44,390 bases of DNA from Desulfurivibrio sp. GTDB lineage: Bacteria > Desulfobacterota > Desulfobulbia > Desulfobulbales > Desulfurivibrionaceae. Under the pieces are notes generated by a model. It made no database searches. It had not been told where the DNA came from and was given only the letters and a program-made list of their open reading frames with translations. The DNA lies in the NCBI GenBank assembly GCA_013791995.1, contig VMSS01000149.1:1-44390 (forward strand). Reading direction: 5' to 3'. Made by a program: the position numbers and the translations under genes. Positions 37,118-44,390 of this stretch are shown in pieces (within the stretch, counting starts at the first letter, position 1; every line of letters starts with the position of its first letter).

Positions 37118-37276
37118 CCGTTCGGCCTGAGCCCGTCGAAAGCCAACAGAGCACATTATACCGTTCAGCCTGAGCCTGTCGAAGGCCAACAGAGCACATT
37201 AATCCGTTCGGACTGAGCCTGTCGAAGGCCCACAATAGCATGGGAACCACGGTTCGACAGGCTCACCGCGAACGAA
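37118..37276. repeat. Three direct ~42-bp REP-bearing units plus one inverted unit
   Basis: Repeats of CAACAGAGCACATTATACCGTTCAGCCTGAGCCTGTCGAAGGC, then GGTTCGACAGGCTCACCGCGAACG in opposite orientation. Confidence 0.85.
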
Positions 37277-37296
37277 AACGCAAACGGGAACTAATC

Positions 37297-38706
37297 TTAC
37301 ACCTCAAACGATTGATGCGGGTCCGGGACATCAACCTGCGCAAAACCCAGCTCCTGGCGCAGACTCTCGGCAAAGATATCGGCCACCTCCTCCTCGCCAT
37401 GCACCACAAAGGTGCGGGATGGTTTCTTCTGCATGGCACCGGCCCAGGCCAACAGCCCATCCCGGTCGGCATGGCCGCTGAAACCGGTAAGGGTTTCCAC
37501 CTTGGCGCGCAGCGGAAACTCCTCGCCATAGATCCGGACTGTTTCTTCCCCTTCGACAATCTTGCGGCCCAGGGTGTTGGGCGCCTGCCAACCGGTGACC
37601 AGGATGGTGTTTTTCTTGTCGCCGATGCGCTTACGCAGATGGTGCAGGATGCGACCTCCCTCCATCATGCCGCTGGCGCTGATAATGATCGCCGGCTCCC
37701 GCAAGAAATTCAACTCCTTGGAGTCTTCCACACTCTGGGTGTAGCGCAGGGTATCAAAGCCAAAGGGGTTGCTGTGGTTGTCCTTCAATAAAAATTCCCG
37801 GATCTCGCTGTCGTAGGTCTCAGGATGCAGCCGGAAAATATCGGTTACCCGGGTGGCAAGCGGGCTGTCCACATAGATGGGGACATTGGGAATATCGCGC
37901 TTCAAAAAGAGCCGGTGCAGAGCATAGACCAACTGCTGGGTCCTCCCCACGGCAAAGGCAGGGATCAAGAGGGTGCCGCCCCGCTGGTAGGTCTCGTTGA
38001 CAATGCGCTCCAACTCCTTTTCCGACTCCGGATACGGCGGATGCTGACGATTGCCGTAGGTGGACTCCATGATGAGGATGTCCGCGCCCTCGCTCAAAAC
38101 AGCCGGGTCTTTGATAATCGGAATCCCGGCTCGCCCGATATCCCCGCTGAAAACCAGCCGGACATCGCGCCCTTTCTCCTGATCGTGGATGTCGAGAATC
38201 ACATTGGCGCTGCCCATCATGTGTCCGGCATCCACCAGGGTAAGATGCACGCCGGGCAAAATCTCCCGCTTACGGTTATAGCTGATGCCCACGAACTGAT
38301 CCATGGCCGTGACCACATCCTCTTTGGTGTAGAGGGGCTCAAACTCTTTCTGGTTCTTCTTTTTGCGCAATTTGTTGGTAAATTTTACATCCTGCTCCTG
38401 GATATGGGCGCTGTCCATGAGCATCACCGCGCAGAGATCGCGGGTGGCCGAGGTGCAAAAGACATCGCCTTCAAACCCCTTTTTGACCAGACAGGGGATG
38501 TTGCCGGAGTGATCGATATGGGCATGGGAGAGAATCAGGCAGTCAAGATCCTTGCCCGCGCAAAAGCCGCTGCGGTTGAGCTCAAAAGCCTCTTTCCGCT
38601 TGCCCTGAAAGAGCCCGCAGTCAAGGAGGATGCTTTTGCCGTTTACTTCAAGGAGGTGCTGTGAACCGGTAACGGTTTTCGCCGCACCGTGGAAGGTAAT
38701 TTTCAT
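37297..38706 (-). CDS. Beta-CASP metallo-beta-lactamase-fold hydrolase (RNA-processing type)
   Basis: MKITFHGAAKTVTGSQHLLEVNGKSILLDCGLFQG...LSHAHIDHSGNIP...IISASGMMEGGRILHHL...FSGHADRDGLLAW. Confidence 0.9.
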   Translation of the reverse strand: MKITFHGAAKTVTGSQHLLEVNGKSILLDCGLFQGKRKEAFELNRSGFCAGKDLDCLILSHAHIDHSGNIPCLVKKGFEGDVFCTSATRDLCAVMLMDSAHIQEQDVKFTNKLRKKKNQKEFEPLYTKEDVVTAMDQFVGISYNRKREILPGVHLTLVDAGHMMGSANVILDIHDQEKGRDVRLVFSGDIGRAGIPIIKDPAVLSEGADILIMESTYGNRQHPPYPESEKELERIVNETYQRGGTLLIPAFAVGRTQQLVYALHRLFLKRDIPNVPIYVDSPLATRVTDIFRLHPETYDSEIREFLLKDNHSNPFGFDTLRYTQSVEDSKELNFLREPAIIISASGMMEGGRILHHLRKRIGDKKNTILVTGWQAPNTLGRKIVEGEETVRIYGEEFPLRAKVETLTGFSGHADRDGLLAWAGAMQKKPSRTFVVHGEEEVADIFAESLRQELGFAQVDVPDPHQSFEV

Positions 38707-38874
38707 GGATATGCTCCCTTGTTGGTTGAGATGATTTCCGCACAGCATACAAGGATGGCAGGAATAAAAGAAGTAAAGATTTGCCTTGAATAGCTCTGCC
38801 GATCAGGACTCTTCCCGCACATTCCCAGACCTCGTTTATTTCCCCCAACCGGGTGGAAATAATATATTCTTGAA

Positions 38875-39014
38875 TTGCTCCATGGTGTCAGGTAGACAGA
38901 TAACTTCCCGATCATTTTTAGCCGGAATTATATCGCTAGCTACAGAACACCCCCATATGGGGTGGATATATGGCTATTCAAGTGAAAAGGTGTTCAAAAC
39001 TTGCCCAGAAAAAG
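38875..39014 (+). repeat. ~140-bp dispersed repeat, copy B
   Basis: TGTCAGGTAGACAGATAA (38886-38903), AACACCCCCATATGGGGTGGATAT (38946-38969), GCTATTCAAG (38973-38982), shared with copy A. Confidence 0.85.
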
Positions 39015-39095
39015 CAATTAAAGGCCCAAAAACCGAAAAAAACAAACAACTCGAGCTAGCTCGATACTACTATTATTATAAACCAAAATTAAATT

Positions 39096-39692
39096 ATGAA
39101 ATGTCTCATTGTGACAACTCACCCACTCTCAAAATGTCTTTGCAAGCTATTGACCGAGCATGTTGTCAATAGGCTAACTGCAATGAAACATGAAGTTGTA
39201 ATTGAAGACCTATATGCTGACAAATTTGAACCATTATTAACCGAATCAGAACGAAACTCTTATTATAGTGGTTCTTATGACTCTTCAAATTTTTCTGAGC
39301 AGGCCAATAGGCTATTAGAAGCAGAGGCTCTTGTTCTACTTTTTCCAACTTGGTGGTTCAGCTTTCCGGCCATGCTTAAAGGTTGGTTTGATCGAGTTTG
39401 GGGACCTGGCATTGCCTACGATCACGCAAGTGATCTTGGCCCAATCAAATCTCGATTAGATAATTTACGGAAAGTGTTAGTAGTAACAACGTTGGGGGCA
39501 CCTTGGTGGGTGGATAGACTGATAATGTGGCAACCAGTAAAAAGAGTTGTAAAGGTTGCGTTATTAGGAGCATGCGCAAAAAAAAGTAAACTGAAATATC
39601 TATCACTCTACAACAGTGAAAAACTCAACAATGAGAGTATCGCCAGATTTAAACACAAAATTGACAAAGCTCTCAATGATTGGGGAGAGTAA
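39096..39692 (+). CDS. Flavodoxin-fold NAD(P)H dehydrogenase (quinone)-like protein; putative cassette ORF
   Basis: MKCLIVTTHPLSKCLCKLLTEHV...LLEAEALVLLFPTWWFSFPAMLKGWFDRVWGPGIAY. Confidence 0.85.
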   Translation: MKCLIVTTHPLSKCLCKLLTEHVVNRLTAMKHEVVIEDLYADKFEPLLTESERNSYYSGSYDSSNFSEQANRLLEAEALVLLFPTWWFSFPAMLKGWFDRVWGPGIAYDHASDLGPIKSRLDNLRKVLVVTTLGAPWWVDRLIMWQPVKRVVKVALLGACAKKSKLKYLSLYNSEKLNNESIARFKHKIDKALNDWGE

Positions 39693-39695
39693 TGT

Positions 39696-39721
39696 TTATA
39701 ACAAATCGCTTAACTTGACCG
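39696..39721 (+). mobile_element. 5' portion of an attC-like site, interrupted
   Basis: TTATAACAAATCGCTTAACTTGACCG directly after the stop codon, resembling R''-L'' of long attC sites; then the IS end begins. Confidence 0.55.
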
Positions 39722-39911
39722 TGAACCTCCCCCGGTTTAGTGGACATAAAAGTCTAGCTAAACCGGAGGTAAAAAAATGCCCAGGTACAACAACCCGAAG
39801 AAAACCAGACGATACTCAACGGAATTCAAGATCAAAGCGGTACAACTTAGCCACCTGGATAACGTACAAGTCAAAGTATGTAGCAAAAACAAAGGAAGAG
39901 TGAAAGCATGA
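39722..39911 (+). mobile_element. IS3-family remnant (left end plus truncated orfA)
   Basis: TGAACCTCCCCCGGTTTAGTGGACA terminus and MPRYNNPKKTRRYSTEFKIKAVQLSHLDNVQVKV OrfA N-terminus; no remaining transposase downstream. Confidence 0.75.
39777..39911 (+). pseudogene. Truncated IS3-family transposase OrfA (about 44 codons)
   Basis: Transposase-8-like N-terminus (RRYSTEFKIKAVQL) that loses similarity and stops at 39909-39911. Confidence 0.7.
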
Positions 39912-40513
39912 GAACAAAAGAAGCAATACGAACACGTCGGGCTGTTAAGCAGTATGATGCAAGCCATAGCATGACGCCTGAGGAAATTAATGAGCTGTTG
40001 TCTTTGGCCATTCTTGCTCCTACGGCTTTCAATATTCAAAACTGGCGTTTTGTTGTGGTAACTGATCCTGAGTTACGGAAACAAATCAGGGAAGTGGCTT
40101 GGGATCAAGCACAAGTGACAGATGCTTCGTTATTCATTGTTCTCTGTGCCGATATGAAATCCTGGGAAAAGCAGCCCCATCGATACTGGGTCAATGCCCC
40201 AAAAGAGGTCCAGGATTTTATGATTCCAGCGATCGACAATTATTATCGAGGGAAAGAGCAAGTTCAGAGAGATGAGGCCATGAGATCCTGTGGCATAACA
40301 GCACAAACATTAATGCTAACGGCAAAATCAATGGGCTACGATTCATGTCCAATGGATGGTTTCGATTTCGAAAAAGTTGCCGAACTTATTCGTCTTCCTG
40401 CCGACCATGTAATTGCAATGTTTGTGGCAATTGGCAAGGGAACAAAAGAGCCGTGGGCGCGTCCGGGACAGCTAGATCTTAATGAGGTAATTATCAAAAA
40501 CAGCTTTGAATAG
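39908..40513 (+). CDS. Nitroreductase family protein
   Basis: MRTKEAIRTRRAVKQYDASHSMTPEEINELLSLAILAPTAFNIQNWRFVVVTDPELRKQI. Confidence 0.92.
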   Translation: MRTKEAIRTRRAVKQYDASHSMTPEEINELLSLAILAPTAFNIQNWRFVVVTDPELRKQIREVAWDQAQVTDASLFIVLCADMKSWEKQPHRYWVNAPKEVQDFMIPAIDNYYRGKEQVQRDEAMRSCGITAQTLMLTAKSMGYDSCPMDGFDFEKVAELIRLPADHVIAMFVAIGKGTKEPWARPGQLDLNEVIIKNSFE

Positions 40514-40516
40514 TAA

Positions 40517-40583
40517 CAAAGGGATAAGAGGACAGATCTATTTTCAAAGAAGTCTCAGGCATAAATAAATCTATCCCCTCTTT
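40517..40583. repeat. Imperfect palindrome, GGGATAAGAGGACAGATCTATTTT / AAATAAATCTATCCCCTCTTTC
   Basis: Near-inverted arms either side of about 20 nt, just 3' of the nitroreductase gene. Confidence 0.65.
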
Positions 40584-40656
40584 CAATTATCTCTGCCCTA
40601 AAAAGCGTTCAGGCCATTGAGTTCAGCCGTTTTTCCTACAGCATAGGAGCAACCTC

Positions 40657-40989
40657 ATGAAGGAGTTCTCGGAAATAATCCTGACGTTGACCATATTGGT
40701 TTTTGGGATATTTTTGCCTATGAATGTCATGTCGGCGCAGCAGGAGAGCAGTATTGTCATGCTGAAATCAAAAATGAGCACAGCCACTGTACCTCCCGGT
40801 AATCCGGATGACGCTCCACCTCCCGGTAATCCAGACGATGCTCCGCCTCCGGGTAATCCCGATGACGCCCCTCCCGGCAACCCGGACGATGCCCCGCCAC
40901 CGGGTAATCCAGATGATGCTCCGCCTCCGGGCAATCCGGATGATGCTCCCCCCGGCAACCCGGACGATGCCCCGCCACCACCCCAATAA
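40657..40989 (+). CDS. Small secreted PPGNPDDAP-repeat protein
   Basis: Signal-peptide-like N-terminus (MKEFSEIILTLTILVFGIFLPMNVMSAQQ) then seven PPGNPDDA(P) repeats. Confidence 0.65.
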   Translation: MKEFSEIILTLTILVFGIFLPMNVMSAQQESSIVMLKSKMSTATVPPGNPDDAPPPGNPDDAPPPGNPDDAPPGNPDDAPPPGNPDDAPPPGNPDDAPPGNPDDAPPPPQ

Positions 40990-41007
40990 AAAAAAGGAAT
41001 ACAGCCT

Positions 41008-41550
41008 ATGCAAGCGCGCGGACCACTCATGATAGAACACCGGCTCATTGAACGGATGCTGAATATTGTCCGGGACAGGCTGGCGCTGGCAGTGAAAAAC
41101 AAATCCATTGACCCCTTGTTTGTCGATGCAGCTGTGGATTTTATCCGCACCTATGCTGATCGCACCCACCACGGGAAAGAAGAAGATATTTTGTTTCGGA
41201 ACTTGGACACCAAAGAGTTGTCGGCTGCGGACCGGAAAGTGATGAATGAATTGATAGCAGAACATGTCTTCGGCCGGAATACCACCAAGTCTCTGGTCGA
41301 GGCAAATACACGCTATCGGAATGGAGACGCTTCCGCCCTTGAAGACATTGCCAGATGTTTGAAGACCCTTGTCGATTTTTATCCCAAGCATATCGGAAAA
41401 GAGGACAAGGTTTTTTTCCCTGCCGCCCGAGCCTATTTCTCCGAAGAAGAAGATCAAGCTATGCTAAGCGAATTCTATTTGTTCGATCAAAAAATGATCC
41501 ATGAGAAATATAAATCTATCGTCGATGAATTCGGGGGTAAAGGGAAATAA
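41008..41550 (+). CDS. Hemerythrin-like domain protein
   Basis: EHRLIERML...FIRTYADRTHHGKEEDILF...LIAEHVFGRNTTKSLV...DFYPKHIGKEDKVFFPAA. Confidence 0.9.
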   Translation: MQARGPLMIEHRLIERMLNIVRDRLALAVKNKSIDPLFVDAAVDFIRTYADRTHHGKEEDILFRNLDTKELSAADRKVMNELIAEHVFGRNTTKSLVEANTRYRNGDASALEDIARCLKTLVDFYPKHIGKEDKVFFPAARAYFSEEEDQAMLSEFYLFDQKMIHEKYKSIVDEFGGKGK

Positions 41551-41637
41551 CGCCGGAGTCCGGTTTCCGGAGAGTTGATCGCGGATTGCCCTTGGTATCA
41601 TAGGATATTTGAACGCAGACTCCAAAAAGAGCAAATC

Positions 41638-42057
41638 ATGGATCGCACATCTTGTGTCACAGAGATAAAAAACCCCACAGCCTTCCTGAATAGTCTTGGA
41701 TCACCAGCTCTTCTTCTACAAGCTGTTCCAAGACAAGTCGTAACGGCAAATAAAAAGGCCTGTGAATTATTTGCTAAACGTCTGGATCAAATTGAGGGGT
41801 ACAGAGGAGGCCAAGTCTTTGATTGCGTTCACGCTTTTACAGAAGCAGGGTGCGGATTAGACCCCAACTGTGAAAACTGCAAAATTAAAAACGCAATCGT
41901 AGATACCTTTGCAACCGGAAATTCACACAGCCATGTCCGCACCATTCTGGACATCAAAAAACAGACAAAAATCACTCACCATGAAATGCAAGTATCAACC
42001 GAGAAAATCGGAGATTTTGCCCTCGTAACCATCGAAAAATACAGAATACAAGCATAA
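41638..42057 (+). CDS. PAS-like domain protein with cysteine cluster
   Basis: NSLGSPALLLQAVPRQVVTANKKACELF...GGQVFDCVHAFTEAGCGLDPNCENCKIKNAIVDTFATG. Confidence 0.65.
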   Translation: MDRTSCVTEIKNPTAFLNSLGSPALLLQAVPRQVVTANKKACELFAKRLDQIEGYRGGQVFDCVHAFTEAGCGLDPNCENCKIKNAIVDTFATGNSHSHVRTILDIKKQTKITHHEMQVSTEKIGDFALVTIEKYRIQA

Positions 42058-42059
42058 CA

Positions 42060-42503
42060 ATGCCCGTGTGTGAAGGAAAAGCAAGAATGACCCTGGAACA
42101 CCTCTGGTCCAAACTGGCAGACATCGAAGCCAAGTCCGGCATGAAATGCGGGCGGCCTGACAAGTGCAATGCCGACTGCTGCCACCCCTCCATCATGGGA
42201 GGCGTACCGGGTGTCACCCCGCCGGAGACCGAAGTGATCAATACCTTTTTGGCACAGCAGAAGGGATTCCGCTTTTATGAAGCAGGCCTTGATGGTTGCA
42301 AGTTTTTGGGCAAGGACGGGCTGTGCCGGATTTATCCTGTCCGACCCATCGACTGCCGGGTCCATTTCTGCAAAGAGAACTCGCTGGAAAGCCAGCCCAA
42401 CCCCGAGATCGTATCCCTGGTGGCAGAGTACCATGCCCGCCATGAAGCGGCGTTTATGGCAACGGAACTGATTGATTCGTTCCGGTTTTTGGGGGAGCAG
42501 TAG
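42060..42503 (+). CDS. YkgJ-family cysteine cluster protein
   Basis: CGRPDKCNADCCHPS...CKFLGKDGLCRIYPVRPIDCRVHFC; start may be ATG at 42087. Confidence 0.8.
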   Translation: MPVCEGKARMTLEHLWSKLADIEAKSGMKCGRPDKCNADCCHPSIMGGVPGVTPPETEVINTFLAQQKGFRFYEAGLDGCKFLGKDGLCRIYPVRPIDCRVHFCKENSLESQPNPEIVSLVAEYHARHEAAFMATELIDSFRFLGEQ

Positions 42504-42559
42504 GGATTGCCGTCGCTCCCGACGCTGTCCTTTGCTCCAGAAAGGAGAAAAAACCGTAG

Positions 42560-43942
42560 ATGATTACAACCTTGCTGGTGATAGCCGGAATTCTCTATCT
42601 GGCCCTGCAGCTTGAGGACACCTTTAAAATCCCCTCGCCCCTTGGGTTGATTGCCCTCTCCTTTGCGGCGCATTACGGCTTTCAGCAGGTGCCGGTGCTG
42701 ACCGGCGATGCCCCGCACTTCGCGGCCCTGGTTGTTTTCCTTTTGCCGATCCTGCTGATCTCCGACTCGCTGGAGATCAAGCTTGCCGACCTGAAAGAGC
42801 ATGGCTTGAGCCTGCTCTACCTCTCGGTGGTGGCAGCGGGCCTCTCGCTGGTCATGGCCTTGCTTGTTTCCGACTGGCTCTTTGCCGACTACAACCTCTC
42901 CACTGCCGCGATCATCGTCCTCTTTGCCATGGTCCTGGCCACCGATCCGGTTTCCGTGGTCAGCATCTTTTCCAAATTCGAATTGCCGCACCGACTGAAG
43001 ATTCTCGCCGAGGGCGAAAGCCTGTTCAACGATGCCACGGCGCTGATCGTCTTTGTCTTTGTCGGGCTCTTTGCCCTGGGCGGCGGGGAGATCACCCCCG
43101 CTTACGTGGCCGAGATCAGCCTGGCCGTGGTCTTTGGCTCTTTGGCGGTGGGGGTGGGGATCGGCTTTGTCGGCTTGGCCGTGATGAAAACCACCACCAA
43201 CCGGATCGCCGAGATGATGGTGCTGATCCTGACCGGCTACGGCGCCTTCCAACTGGCGGAACATGTCTATGCGCTGCTCAACGTGCTGGGGGCGCACTCG
43301 CACTTGCATCTTTCCGGCATCCTGTCCTGTATCTTCGCTACGATCACCGTGCATCATGTGATGACCCAGGCCATCGCCGAAGAGAGCCACCAGATCGACA
43401 GGGAAGAGGTGGTACTCAAGATCGAGGCCCGGGACCAGGCCGTCACCTCCAGCATGATCGACAGTGTAATGCATCGCATCAAGACCACCATCGAAGAGCG
43501 GGATCGCCACCTGCGCACCAAGGAGGATGTACAACTCCTGGCCCTGGTGGCCAATACCGTTTTGTTTGTGGCCATGGCCGAGATGATCGACCTAAGACTG
43601 CTCTTACAATACCGAACTGAAATCCTGGTGATGTTTCTCGGTACCACCCTGATCCGCGCCGCAATGATTGGGCTCTTTGCCGTGATCACCAACCGAACCG
43701 ACAAGATGGTAAATGTCGGTTTCCGCTGGTGGGGCGTGCTCACCTTTGCCGGTATCAAGGGTGGCCTTTCCATTGTCATGCTGACCATGATCCCCACCTC
43801 GTTTGCGCATTTTGAGATGTTCAAGGCGATTGTGGTCGGCATCATCATGCTTTCCACCTTCATCTATTCAGGAATTTTGCTGACTTTCATCAGGCTGAAC
43901 CGGGAGGTATTCCGGGAAGAACTGGCTGGTGAGACGCATTGA
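42560..43942 (+). CDS. CPA1-type Na+/H+ antiporter (NhaP-like)
   Basis: LFAMVLATDPVSVVSIFSKFELPHRLKILAEGESLFNDATALIVFVFVGLF. Confidence 0.88.
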   Translation: MITTLLVIAGILYLALQLEDTFKIPSPLGLIALSFAAHYGFQQVPVLTGDAPHFAALVVFLLPILLISDSLEIKLADLKEHGLSLLYLSVVAAGLSLVMALLVSDWLFADYNLSTAAIIVLFAMVLATDPVSVVSIFSKFELPHRLKILAEGESLFNDATALIVFVFVGLFALGGGEITPAYVAEISLAVVFGSLAVGVGIGFVGLAVMKTTTNRIAEMMVLILTGYGAFQLAEHVYALLNVLGAHSHLHLSGILSCIFATITVHHVMTQAIAEESHQIDREEVVLKIEARDQAVTSSMIDSVMHRIKTTIEERDRHLRTKEDVQLLALVANTVLFVAMAEMIDLRLLLQYRTEILVMFLGTTLIRAAMIGLFAVITNRTDKMVNVGFRWWGVLTFAGIKGGLSIVMLTMIPTSFAHFEMFKAIVVGIIMLSTFIYSGILLTFIRLNREVFREELAGETH

Positions 43943-44336
43943 TGGTTTATTTGCAGAATGTGGTCGATGGCGAGTCCCATTCCTGTTTGGGGCCCTCACT
44001 ATTTTGCCGTAGGATCATTTTTCTGAAACATCTTAGAATCGATCGACTCATCCAGCGAGACAAAATGACTCGTTATTCGCCGTGTGTTGGGTTATAATGA
44101 CACAGTTAAGTTTTTTTCATTTGGGTACGGGATGTTACATGTTTTAAAACATTTTCTGCGCCTGTTTCCCCTCTTCCGTTGTCTGTGCACGGGACACAAT
44201 GACCCAGTCGCAAATCAGGTCACTCAGGCAATAGGTTGATTTGCCATCTCTTTTCGCAATGGCGCAAAACATGCAAGATGATGCCTCTTGAACTGAACTG
44301 AGTCTTAAGTGATATCCAGCTTATGAGGGCACACAA

Positions 44337-44390
44337 GTGGAAGCAATTATAGAAACAACAAAATTCGCTATCCCCGAAATTATCTTTGGC
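44337..44390 (+). CDS. Start of a probable iron-containing alcohol dehydrogenase, truncated by window end
   Basis: GTG start with GAGGG SD 7 nt upstream; (M)EAIIETTKFAIPEIIFG matches the typical N-terminal F.xPxxIxFG pattern. Only 18 codons visible. Confidence 0.45.
   Translation, partial: MEAIIETTKFAIPEIIFG

Noticed and set aside
37118-37276. Possible CRISPR array (three direct 42-bp units)
   Set aside because: No unique spacers between units: the intervening sequence is itself repeated, and one unit is inverted.
43942-44336. Short ORFs and possible promoter (TTGGGTTATAATGAC) after the antiporter gene
   Set aside because: No SD-supported ORF with motif; promoter-like string alone is insufficient.

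Overview
The window looks like a chromosomal segment of a Gram-negative, Desulfobulbales-like Desulfobacterota bacterium; this taxonomy is inferred only from gene content and base composition. Most of it is housekeeping: lptF/lptG, an MCE/Mla-type lipid transport operon, rnc, tRNA-Cys, asnS, a cold-shock gene, marC, a Usp plus P-type ATPase pair, an HDOD protein, a Dus enzyme, clpB, MscS, a beta-CASP hydrolase, and a hemerythrin/YkgJ/antiporter cluster. The most interesting signals are non-coding. (1) Two ~128-bp palindromic elements (1118-1245 and 16655-16783) with imperfect terminal inverted repeats both sit in sense orientation directly before the start codon of an envelope-lipid transport gene (lptF, mlaD-like). 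The second is bracketed by an exact 16-bp duplication of the stop/start junction between two operon genes. (2) Two ~140-bp repeats (10745-10885 and 38875-39014) share 18-nt and 24-nt identical blocks. Each precedes one ORF that ends in an integron attC-like site, one intact and one cut by an IS3-family remnant, so they look like two cassette modules 28 kb apart with no integrase in view. (3) A family of REP-like palindromes (CCGTTCxxCCTGAGCCTGTCGAAGG) occurs at several loci. (4) A divergent BadF/HgdC-type activase is translationally coupled to an unrecognised partner. All calls come from reading the sequence and the ORF track; no database search was run.
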